A stretch of DNA of 34,019 nt from Chloroflexota bacterium (GTDB taxonomy: Bacteria > Chloroflexota > Dehalococcoidia > Lucifugimonadales > Lucifugimonadaceae), in assembly GCA_022562515.1 (NCBI GenBank), contig JADFPB010000004.1, positions 1 to 34,019 of the forward strand. Direction: 5' to 3'. Of this stretch, positions 26,613 through 34,019 are shown in pieces. The notes below the pieces were generated by a model. The model was not told where the DNA came from and ran no database searches. It was given only the letters and a program-made list of their open reading frames with translations. The translations under genes and the position numbers were made by a program. How positions within the stretch are numbered: the first letter of the stretch is position 1; each line of letters opens with the position of its first letter.

Positions 26613-27548
26613 ATGCTCAAGAGGGATGTCATCGATGCCATCGGCAACACTCCTCTTGTTGACGTCAGCATTCTCAGTCCCAACCCGGACGTCAGGATAT
26701 TCGCCAAGCTGGAGGGAGCGAACCCGAGCGGCAGCGTCAAAGACCGGATTGCCAGGCACATGATCCTCGCCGCAGAGGAGGCCGGCAGCATCAAGCCCGG
26801 CGACGTAATCATCGAGCCGACGAGCGGCAACACGGGAATAGCGCTGGCAATGGTCACCCGCCTGCGCGGCTATAGCCTGAAGGCGGTCATGCCCGCCAGC
26901 GTGAGCGCCGAGAGAGTCCAACTGCTGAAGGCCTATGGTGCGGAGGTGATCTTCTCCGACGGCTCAAAAGGCACCAACGAATCGATACTGGTGGCGAAAA
27001 ACATTGCCAGGGAGAACCCGGCGTACTTCATGCCGTACCAGTACGGCAACGAAGCCAATCCCGACGCGCACTACGTCACCACCGGCCCGGAGATCATCCG
27101 CGATATGCCTGGCGTAGATGTCTTCGTCGCGGGGCTCGGCACCGGCGGAACGCTCATGGGTGTCGGCCGCGCCTTGCGTGAACACAACCCGGACGTGAAG
27201 ATCATAGCCATAGCGCCCCATCCAGACGAAGTTGTGCAGGGACTCCGCAGCCTCGAACACGGCTTCGTTCCGCCGATTCTCGACCTCGATGCGCTGGACG
27301 CCCGGTTGATGATCGAAGCGGGCGAGGCGTTCCACTGGACCCAGCAACTTCTCACACAGACGGGTGTGTTCGCGGGCTTCTCCTCCGGCGCCGTCATCGC
27401 CGGCGCCCGCCGCTGGGCCGAGCGGATGGAGCGCGGCAACATCGTCTGCCTGCTTGCCGACAGCGGCTGGAAGTACCTGAGCACGGGCCTCTTCGACCGG
27501 GACTTCAAGGATATGGAGGAGGAGGTCAAAGGCAAAATCTGGTGGTAG
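26613..27548 (+). CDS. cysM: Cysteine synthase, CysM (CysO-dependent-like) type
   Basis: 'IGNTPLVDV', 'EGANPSGSVKDRIARHM', 'EPTSGNTGIALAM', 'FVAGLGTGGTLMGVGRALREH', 'LADSGWKYLSTG...KGKIWW'. Start MLKRDVIDAIGNTP chosen inside the longer ORF at 26529. Confidence 0.93.
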   Translation: MLKRDVIDAIGNTPLVDVSILSPNPDVRIFAKLEGANPSGSVKDRIARHMILAAEEAGSIKPGDVIIEPTSGNTGIALAMVTRLRGYSLKAVMPASVSAERVQLLKAYGAEVIFSDGSKGTNESILVAKNIARENPAYFMPYQYGNEANPDAHYVTTGPEIIRDMPGVDVFVAGLGTGGTLMGVGRALREHNPDVKIIAIAPHPDEVVQGLRSLEHGFVPPILDLDALDARLMIEAGEAFHWTQQLLTQTGVFAGFSSGAVIAGARRWAERMERGNIVCLLADSGWKYLSTGLFDRDFKDMEEEVKGKIWW

Positions 27549-27654
27549 GCACCAGATGTCTCTGGACTTTCTCGGGATTCAGGCGTATCTGCCCGGTCGG
27601 GGACGAATCATCCGCGGAGGGTTGCGGATTTTCGTAGGGGCGGCGGCTTGCGCC

Positions 27655-27676
27655 ACCCTGAGCCTGTCGAAGGGCC
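27655..27676. repeat. Interspersed-repeat-like motif CACCCTGAGCCTGTCGAAGGG
   Basis: Reverse complement CCCTTCGACAGGCTCAGGGTG, recalled as a common dispersed intergenic motif in environmental high-GC genomes; single copy noted here. Confidence 0.4.
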
Positions 27677-27804
27677 CCTCCCGTCACTCTGTTATTAATG
27701 ATTTTCTGAGCGTAGTCTTCGGCGTCGAAGAACCCTGCCTACATCGCCAACACCGTGCGATACGCATCGACCACCCTCCGCCAGCTCGCTCACCGGCCGA
27801 ACGC

Positions 27805-27837
27805 GAAACGACCCCGCCAGATCGGCGGGGCCGTTTC
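27805..27837. terminator. Terminator-like hairpin
   Basis: GAAACG-A-CCCCGCC-AGATC-GGCGGGG-C-CGTTTC, downstream of the minus peroxiredoxin gene. Confidence 0.7.
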
Positions 27838-27857
27838 ATTGAATCCGCGAATCGACT

Positions 27858-28493
27858 CTACTTGTTCGGCTGAGGAGTCATCCGAAGGTAAGGCTTCAAG
27901 GTGTTGAAGCCCTTCGGGAACATCTCTCTGGCATCCTCATCGGAAACCGTCGGGAGAACCACCACGTCGTCGCCGTCCCGCCAGTTCGCCGGAGTCGCCA
28001 CCTTGTGGCTGTCGGTAAGTTGCAGGGCGTCCACGACCCGCAGAATCTCGGCGAAGTTTCGGCCCGTCGCCGCCGGGTAGGTCAGTGACAGGCGCAGCGT
28101 CTTGTTCGGGTCCACGATGAACACCGACCGGACGGTCGCCGGCGCCTGCTCGTTGTTATCGAGCATGTCGTACATCTTCGAGACTTTCCGGTCGGAGTCC
28201 GCGATGAGTGGGAAGTTCAGGGCGTGGCCCTGCGTCTCCTCGATGTCCTTCGCCCACTCCGCATGCTTCTCGACCGAGTCAACGCTCAATCCCAGGAGCT
28301 TCACGTTGCGCTTATCGAACTCAGGCTTCAGACCGCTGGCCGCGCCAAGCTCGGTCGTGCAAACCGGCGTGAAGTCGGCCGGGTGCGAAAAGAGAATGCC
28401 CCAGCTATCGCCGAGGTAGTCGTAGAAATCGATCTGGCCCTCGGTAGAGTCCTGCTGGAAGTTCGGTACCTTGTCACCCAATCGAATTGTCAT
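27858..28493 (-). CDS. Peroxiredoxin (1-Cys/Prx6-like)
   Basis: 'GILFSHPADFTPVCTTELG', 'ADSDRKVSKMYDML', 'RSVFIVDPNKTLRLSLTYPAATGRNFAEILRVVDALQL'. Confidence 0.95.
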   Translation of the reverse strand: MTIRLGDKVPNFQQDSTEGQIDFYDYLGDSWGILFSHPADFTPVCTTELGAASGLKPEFDKRNVKLLGLSVDSVEKHAEWAKDIEETQGHALNFPLIADSDRKVSKMYDMLDNNEQAPATVRSVFIVDPNKTLRLSLTYPAATGRNFAEILRVVDALQLTDSHKVATPANWRDGDDVVVLPTVSDEDAREMFPKGFNTLKPYLRMTPQPNK

Positions 28494-28668
28494 TGCTAAT
28501 AAATCCTCCCGTGACTTTGATATTGCGCTCACCGGCGGCAGTATTCGATCGCCAGCCGAATGATCGACGTCCGGACTGCCAAGCTTACGCGAGCACTATA
28601 AAGAGTCAAGTGCTGCTCAATGTGAACGTTATATCGGCAAGCGCAAATCTACGCCTGCCGGGGCGGTT

Positions 28669-29376
28669 TCAGCGCCGGAAAAGGGCCAGGAAACGATCCT
28701 CATACTGCTCGAACAGTCCCCACCGCTCCAACTCGGCGTGGACTTCCGACGGGTCGCGCTCCCCGCGCCGCGCCTCTTCCAGCATCCGTTCAATGCGCAT
28801 GTGGGCATCGCGCGGCGCGCCGTTCTGCGTATCGAGCAGGCCGCGCGAGTTCAGATCGCTAAAGTTGCCCTGGACGGACATGTTCGTCAGATCGAATATG
28901 AACTTCAGCAGCGACAGATCCCAGTGATCGTCAACGCCGCGAATCACCGCCTCCAGACGCTTGTCCTCTTTGTCCAGCCGCGCGTGGATGCGGCCCGATA
29001 CCTCGTCGGCATTGCCTGAGACGATCTCGGTGCTGCCGAACTCGTTCTTGTACGTGTAGAGGAGCCCCGGCGCGTTGGCCCCGTACATCTGGGTGATCTG
29101 TTCGAGAAACTCCTCCGCATTCTTGCCAAACCCATCGGTTCGTGACAGGTAATACGGAGTCACCACCTGCGGCCGCTCGGCGCGAACCGTCCCGTTGCGG
29201 ATCACGGCCTCCTCCACCGAGCCGGCCTGCGGCAGATCCGCGTAAACGGGCACACTGACCATGTGATAGCGGATCACCGTGCTGCCAAACGTGGCGAGCG
29301 TCTGCGACGGTGGCCGCACCACCCGTGTATTGCGCATCACATATGCAATGCGCGGGTTTTCGTTTTTCTCTTCCAT
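28669..29376 (-). CDS. Conserved-looking hypothetical protein
   Basis: Start MEEKNENPRIAYVMRNTRVVRPPSQTLATFGSTVIRYHMVS; long clean ORF, no family recognised. Confidence 0.7.
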   Translation of the reverse strand: MEEKNENPRIAYVMRNTRVVRPPSQTLATFGSTVIRYHMVSVPVYADLPQAGSVEEAVIRNGTVRAERPQVVTPYYLSRTDGFGKNAEEFLEQITQMYGANAPGLLYTYKNEFGSTEIVSGNADEVSGRIHARLDKEDKRLEAVIRGVDDHWDLSLLKFIFDLTNMSVQGNFSDLNSRGLLDTQNGAPRDAHMRIERMLEEARRGERDPSEVHAELERWGLFEQYEDRFLALFRR

Positions 29377-29426
29377 GGTCAGATAACAGGGTCCTTTGAA
29401 TTGGGGTCTATCTCTATTCTGACACG

Positions 29427-29464
29427 GGCACTCGGAATGCCAAATAGGCGAGTGCCTGTTTTTG
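29427..29464 (+). terminator. Plus-strand intrinsic terminator-like hairpin without a plus-strand gene
   Basis: GGCACTCG-N14-CGAGTGCC followed by TGTTTTTG. Confidence 0.5.
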
Positions 29465-29622
29465 AGCGCGGCTACGCCTTCAACATCCTCCGCGATGCCC
29501 ACACGCTGAACTATGGCATCCGGCCTGTTGCTCGGACCTCGGCCCGGCCGGAATACGCACCGGGCTGGCCCTTCCAATCAACGGTTGCGGCCCATCATCT
29601 GTAGATTTCCCCACCGTATCGG

Positions 29623-30411
29623 CTACGACCCCCCGAGCGCCTTCACGATCCCCTCGCCCTCGCGCTTCCAGAAGGCGTGGAGGATGGAGATGTCCGTCCC
29701 CACGGAGAAGTGCCGCACGCCCATGTCCAGGTACGCCTTCGTCTCGTCCGCGGAGCCGATCTCGGCCCGTGGCGGCACGCCCATCTTGATGGCCATCTCG
29801 AACGTCTTCTTCTTCGCCGCCACGACCTCCGGGTGGTTCATCTCCCCCGGGTGGCCGATGTTCACAGAAAAATCGGAGCCGCCCCACTGCACCATCTCAA
29901 CCTTGGGCTGTTCGAGGATCTCTTCCAGGTTGTCGACCGCGCCCTTCTTCTCGATCATGAAGGCCAGCACCGTGTCGGCAATGGACTGGACGTACTCCGG
30001 CGACCCGCCGTAGCCCATGTACGAGTTTCGCCTGGTGGCCACACCGTACTGCCCACCATGATCCGGGTGATCCGGCGTGGCTGCCCTGATGCAGTCACGC
30101 AACTCGTCCATGTTCCTGACGTCGGTGAACAGGACGCTGCCATAACCGGCGCCGATTCCCCTCTGCGCGAGGAACGGCATGAGACTCTGATCAATCTTGA
30201 TCATGCTGCCCATGTTGAACAGCTCGGCGGTGCGGCACATGTTGTCGAGGTCGTGGAGGTCCGATGGGCCGTATTCGGCCACGAACTCCACGTAGTCGTA
30301 ATACCCCGTGTGGCCGATGGCCTCGATCTCGGCCGGCCAGACGCTGTGGATGTGCGTGCTCAGAGTCGGCTCGCCCGCGTCCAGCTTCTGCCTCAATATG
30401 TTTGGTCTCAT
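29623..30411 (-). CDS. HpcH/HpaI aldolase/citrate lyase family protein
   Basis: 'LRQKLDAGEPTLSTHIHSVWPAEIEAIGHTGYYDYVEFVAEYGP', 'MIEKKGAVDNLEEIL', 'VEMVQWGGSDFSVNIGHPGE'. Confidence 0.88.
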   Translation of the reverse strand: MRPNILRQKLDAGEPTLSTHIHSVWPAEIEAIGHTGYYDYVEFVAEYGPSDLHDLDNMCRTAELFNMGSMIKIDQSLMPFLAQRGIGAGYGSVLFTDVRNMDELRDCIRAATPDHPDHGGQYGVATRRNSYMGYGGSPEYVQSIADTVLAFMIEKKGAVDNLEEILEQPKVEMVQWGGSDFSVNIGHPGEMNHPEVVAAKKKTFEMAIKMGVPPRAEIGSADETKAYLDMGVRHFSVGTDISILHAFWKREGEGIVKALGGS

Positions 30412-30537
30412 GACGTTCGATTACTCCCCGATCCATGTGCCTTCAACCTGAGGCGGCAAGGGTAATCGAAACTGGCTACCAGCGGACGAAGGCGAGGCCG
30501 CAATCGGCTCGACCGTTGCGCCGTTGATCGCGTCACT

Positions 30538-30600
30538 CTAACGCAGCGCCTCCGTCAGCCACTCGGGCATGATCTTTTCAGTAGTCCGCGGGAACTGCAT
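30538..30600 (-). pseudogene. Possible N-terminal remnant of a phosphotransferase (APH/kinase-like) gene
   Basis: MQFPRTTEKIMPEWLTEALR*; resembles the N-terminal 'P..PE.iTpeWLTeaLR' of these proteins, stopped after 20 codons. Confidence 0.3.
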
Positions 30601-30717
30601 GGCGTCTTTGCATGCCTTTCATGGTGGGCCATGCTGGCCGTCCCCGGCCGTGCCAGGTTTTCATCCGCCCCGGGCGGACCCCGCTGTGGGGGAGCGCGCT
30701 CCAGAATCGCGTCCCCG

Positions 30718-31908
30718 CTAGTCGTCAATCGCAGCGTTCACCAGCACCTGCAACTCCCTGCGGAGGGGATAGTCGTTGGACGGAATCAACTGCGTCATGA
30801 AAACGACGATGACCTCTTCGACCGGGTCTATCCAGAACGCGGTGCTTGCCGCGCCACCCCACGCGTACTGGCCGGGTGAACCAACGATCTGCGAAGTGCT
30901 CGGCTCCAGCACGACTGAAAACCCCAGGCCAAACCCGATCCCATCAAATGTGGCCTCGCTCCACCTGCCGGGAATCGCACGATCTGCCAGAGACTTCCCA
31001 CCTGGAAGATGGTTCGTCGTCATTAAATCGATCGTCTTCCGGCTCAGGATTCGCTGGCCTTCCAGCTCGCCGCCGTTCAACAGCATCTGGCAGAGGCGGA
31101 AATAGTCTGACGCGGTAGACACCATCCCACCGCCACCTGAAAGTAATTTTGGAGTCTTACGGTATGCGCTCGTCTCCGGGTCGTCCTGAAGAACGAAGCC
31201 GTTCTCGGCAGTAGGGGCATAGCAGGCGGCAAACCGATCAAGCCTGTCGTCCGGGACGTAAAACGCCGTGTCGACCATGCCAAGCGGACCCAGAATCCGC
31301 TCTTTCAGAAAGGCGTCGAACTTCTGCCCTGATATCACCTCAACCAGGTATCCGCACAGATCGGTGGAGACGGAGTAGTTCCAGGCCGTTCCCGGTGAGT
31401 AGAGAAGCGGCAGTCCTGCCAGTGTGGTCGACCATTCCGCAAGTGGGCGATCAATCAGATTTGGGTAGGCCCGATCAACCGGGTTATCGTCGGTGAATCC
31501 GTACGTAAGCCCGGACTGATGCGAAAGAAGATCTCGAATAGTCATCGCTCGGTCTGGCGGCCGGGTCTTGAAATCCGGGTGCTCACCGCTTACCCACACT
31601 TCCGTATCCGACCACTCAGGCAAGAATTCGCCTACGGGGTCATTGAGCTGAAATCGCCCCTCCTCGTACAGCATCATCAGCGCCACGGTCGTTATCGGCT
31701 TCGTCATCGAGTAGATGCGGTAGATCGTGTCCTTCTGCGTTGGCTTCCCGCGCTCGGAGTCCATCAAGCCGAGCGCCGAGAAGTGTGCGATCTCTCCTCG
31801 TCGGGCAACCAGCGTCAGCGCGCCGGGAATCTTCCCGGCGTCGATGTAGTTCTCCGTGAGAAATCGATCGATCCGCCCGAGGCGGTCTGCAGATAGTCCA
31901 GTGGTCAT
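30718..31908 (-). CDS. Serine hydrolase, beta-lactamase class C-like family
   Basis: 'YRIYSMTKPITTVALMMLYEEGRF' (SxxK), 'YSVSTDLCGYLVE' (YxN-like), 'WGGAASTAFWIDP'. Confidence 0.92.
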   Translation of the reverse strand: MTTGLSADRLGRIDRFLTENYIDAGKIPGALTLVARRGEIAHFSALGLMDSERGKPTQKDTIYRIYSMTKPITTVALMMLYEEGRFQLNDPVGEFLPEWSDTEVWVSGEHPDFKTRPPDRAMTIRDLLSHQSGLTYGFTDDNPVDRAYPNLIDRPLAEWSTTLAGLPLLYSPGTAWNYSVSTDLCGYLVEVISGQKFDAFLKERILGPLGMVDTAFYVPDDRLDRFAACYAPTAENGFVLQDDPETSAYRKTPKLLSGGGGMVSTASDYFRLCQMLLNGGELEGQRILSRKTIDLMTTNHLPGGKSLADRAIPGRWSEATFDGIGFGLGFSVVLEPSTSQIVGSPGQYAWGGAASTAFWIDPVEEVIVVFMTQLIPSNDYPLRRELQVLVNAAIDD

Positions 31909-32042
31909 GCCTTCAATATCTCCCTTTGCGCCAGCACCCGCTCCAGCAGCGGCCTCATGCCCAGTTCCTGCGCGATGGCGATGGCCTCATCTTGAGCTAA
32001 GAGGCCGGGCCGCGGGCGTCGCCGTACCCGCTCAGATGGCAT
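31905..32042 (-). pseudogene. Possible C-terminal remnant of a TPR/adenylate-cyclase-like regulator
   Basis: 'LLAQDEAIAIAQELGMRPLLERVLAQREILKA*' resembles C-termini of large TPR-containing regulators; no upstream body. Confidence 0.35.
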
Positions 32043-32125
32043 GGCGGCCCGAATCATAGCGCGAATCTGCCAGAGTCCGTTTATCGCCGGTTGACGCGCC
32101 GTCACACGCCAACCAGAATGTCGCC

Positions 32126-32746
32126 ATGTTCCGACTCCGGCAACGCGCGTTCGCCTTCGGTTATGACTTCCTCGCCGGCTCTGCTGAGCGCGGCCCATAT
32201 CGGGAATTCCGGGAGTACGTCGCAGGGCAGGCCAGGGGGCATATCCTTGAGATCGGCGCGGGCACGGGGGCCAATCTGGGCTACTACCCGGCAGACGCCG
32301 ACCTGACTCTCTCAGACCCGAACCCCTTCATGCTCAAGCGACTGGAGCGAAAGGCGTTGGAACAGGGCATATCGATTCGCACCGATCACTTCGCGGGCGA
32401 AGAGCTGCCATACGATGACGGCTCGTTCGACACCGTCGTAAGCACGCTGGTTATGTGCAGCGTAAACGACCCCGCCGCATCGATCGCGGAGATCGCGCGG
32501 GTACTCAAGCCCGGCGGCGAGTTCCGCTTCATGGAGCACATCCGTGGCGAAGGCCTCATCAGAGAGCGCTTCCAGGATCTGATGACGCCGGTCTGGCGCG
32601 CCATCGGAGACGGCTGCCATCCCAACCGGACCACCGTCTCCACGATCAGTCAGAACGGACTGGAAATAACCGAAACCCGGCAATTCTCATTCGGCCCGTA
32701 CCCGATCAGGCCGCACATCGCCGGGGTGGCGCGGAAGGCTGCCTGA
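32126..32746 (+). CDS. Class I SAM-dependent methyltransferase
   Basis: 'HILEIGAGTGANLGYYP', 'ELPYDDGSFDTVVSTLVMCSV', 'EIARVLKPGGEFRFMEHIRGEG'. Confidence 0.93.
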   Translation: MFRLRQRAFAFGYDFLAGSAERGPYREFREYVAGQARGHILEIGAGTGANLGYYPADADLTLSDPNPFMLKRLERKALEQGISIRTDHFAGEELPYDDGSFDTVVSTLVMCSVNDPAASIAEIARVLKPGGEFRFMEHIRGEGLIRERFQDLMTPVWRAIGDGCHPNRTTVSTISQNGLEITETRQFSFGPYPIRPHIAGVARKAA

Positions 32747-32918
32747 ATCCGGGCAACCGTCCCAATCCGCCACCCCCACGTTGTCATCCCAAGGGTAGTC
32801 GAGACCGCCTCAGCCGGGTCGGCACAGTGGGACGATTTGTGTTCGACGCGGCCAATAGCGCCCCGATCACCATGTAGCCCAGAGACATCTGGCCCCTTGT
32901 GGTGCAGGTGTGCCTGCC

Positions 32919-33370
32919 CTATTCGGCCTCCAGGCGCGCCTTTGCGTTTGCCTGGGTCTGAGCGATTGCGGCTCGCCCACGCCGGCCCATCATTAACGGC
33001 CACATGATCATCGTTACGAGTGTCATATACCACCGGGACTTGAAGTTCAGCTTCTGTGTGAGTCTCGTGCCGGACTCCGTCTGCTGTAGCTCGATCTCGA
33101 GAGTCATAATCGTCGTGCCGTCATCGCCAACGTGGGCCATTCGACTACGCGGCTCGAACTCTGTAACTTCCCATGTGCTTTCCCCTTTGAACGGGGGGAT
33201 GCCCCCGTACTGTTTGTAGACGAATCCAACACGCATCTCGCCATCGCCGGAGTCAAGCACGCGGTCCGTAGGGACAACCCAGCCCGGGTAGCTCCGGGTG
33301 TCGCACATCAAATCCCAGACTGCTTCCGGAGTTGCATTGATTTCGGTTGAAACTTCTAGACCTGGCACAG
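32919..33370 (-). CDS. SRPBCC (polyketide cyclase/START-like) family protein
   Basis: GTG start candidate: (V/M)PGLEVSTEINATPEAVWDLMCDTRSYPGWV...GESTWEVTEFEPRSRMAHVGDDGTTIMTLEIELQQTESGTRLTQKLNF. Confidence 0.85.
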
Positions 33371-33459
33371 CTCTGCGTTCCCTCGCTTCGTTATCAGCTC
33401 TGGCAGTCGGAATCGGGTAACTACGGTTGTAATAGCTCTCGATTTCGACGGCAGAGCGG

Positions 33460-33800
33460 CATTCCACGATCAGGATGCGCTGTTTGACCAGTTCCAAGAG
33501 AGCGAGAAAAGTCACGATGACTTCTGTTTTACTCTTGGAATCGGCCACTAGAGAAGAGAGGGAAGTTTCGAATTTTTCGGTAATGAGTGTTTGAATATGA
33601 TCGATCTTCTCGGAGATAGAAATTACTTCTTCGATCACGTCTTGCGGCAACTTAGCTATTTTTTGCAGTTGGGTAGCAAGGGCTAGTAGTTTTTTTGACA
33701 GGAAGGCTGGGGTGGCTTGCGGGTCTGGGACAAAGGTAATTTTGTCGTCAAATCTCACGTCTCGAATCCAGGATTGTTTTCTTCTGAGGTCCATTTTTCG
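33460..33800 (-). pseudogene. C-terminal fragment of segregation and condensation protein A (ScpA)-like
   Basis: 'FDDKITFVPDPQATPAFLSKKLLALATQLQKIAKLPQDVIEEVISISEKIDHIQTLITEKFETSLSSLVADSKSKTEVIVTFLALLELVKQRILIVE', read through into SRPBCC sequence. Boundaries approximate. Confidence 0.7.
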
Positions 33801-34017
33801 TAAAAACTGCGACATGCTCGAATAGATCGCGCGCAGCCTCTGTATCGCTGAGAATGAAAGGTGTGCCAACGGCTACTGCCTCATAGGCCCCGCACACCAG
33901 ACAGTCATCTCTGGTTGTCAAATCGATTAGACAATTGGCACTTGATATTAGCTGATTGTACTCCTCTTCATCTAGGAAGCCGGTCAACGTTACATTATGC
34001 AAATCCTTCGCAACCAT
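33800..34017 (-). pseudogene. C-terminal fragment of a family-4-like glycosyltransferase, continuing off the window
   Basis: 'LHNVTLTGFLDEEEYNQLISSANCLIDLTTRDDCLVCGAYEAVAVGTPFILSDTEAARDLF' is a GT-B C-terminal pattern; joined in a different frame to the ScpA piece. Confidence 0.7.
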
Positions 34018-34019
34018 CG

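Noticed and set aside
29677-30465. 262-aa plus-strand ORF
   Set aside because: Antisense to the HpcH/HpaI aldolase, His/Val/Arg-rich shadow frame.

Overview
GC-rich bacterial window, probably from an uncultured Chloroflexota/Dehalococcoidia-like genome (inferred from protein style only, not tested). It encodes about 29 credible proteins. These include a primary sigma-70 factor, a ManD/alcohol dehydrogenase/DHDPS-type catabolic cluster, an ECF sigma factor next to a vWA membrane protein, a tandem amidohydrolase pair, a histidine kinase with a single-domain receiver, an HtrA protease and ribosomal protein bL25. There is also a sulfur/cysteine assimilation locus: cysH, sat, an Rrf2 regulator, a MoeB/ThiF protein and a CysM-type cysteine synthase. 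The strongest non-annotated signal is upstream of cysH on the minus strand. An apparently leaderless 24-aa ORF, MKMLNKRPANMCTCCCPSPAREIG*, carries a Cys-Thr-Cys-Cys-Cys run. It is followed by a 9-bp intrinsic terminator and a mutually exclusive antiterminator whose 5' arm is the last codons of the ORF. This is the expected layout of a cysteine-responsive transcription attenuator. Other observations are a 3' tRNA-Gly fragment near the left edge that looks like an integration att scar beside a phage-like CDS end, a mosaic right edge (glycosyltransferase, ScpA and SRPBCC pieces joined), and several structured intergenic regions. All calls come from reading the sequence; no database search was run.
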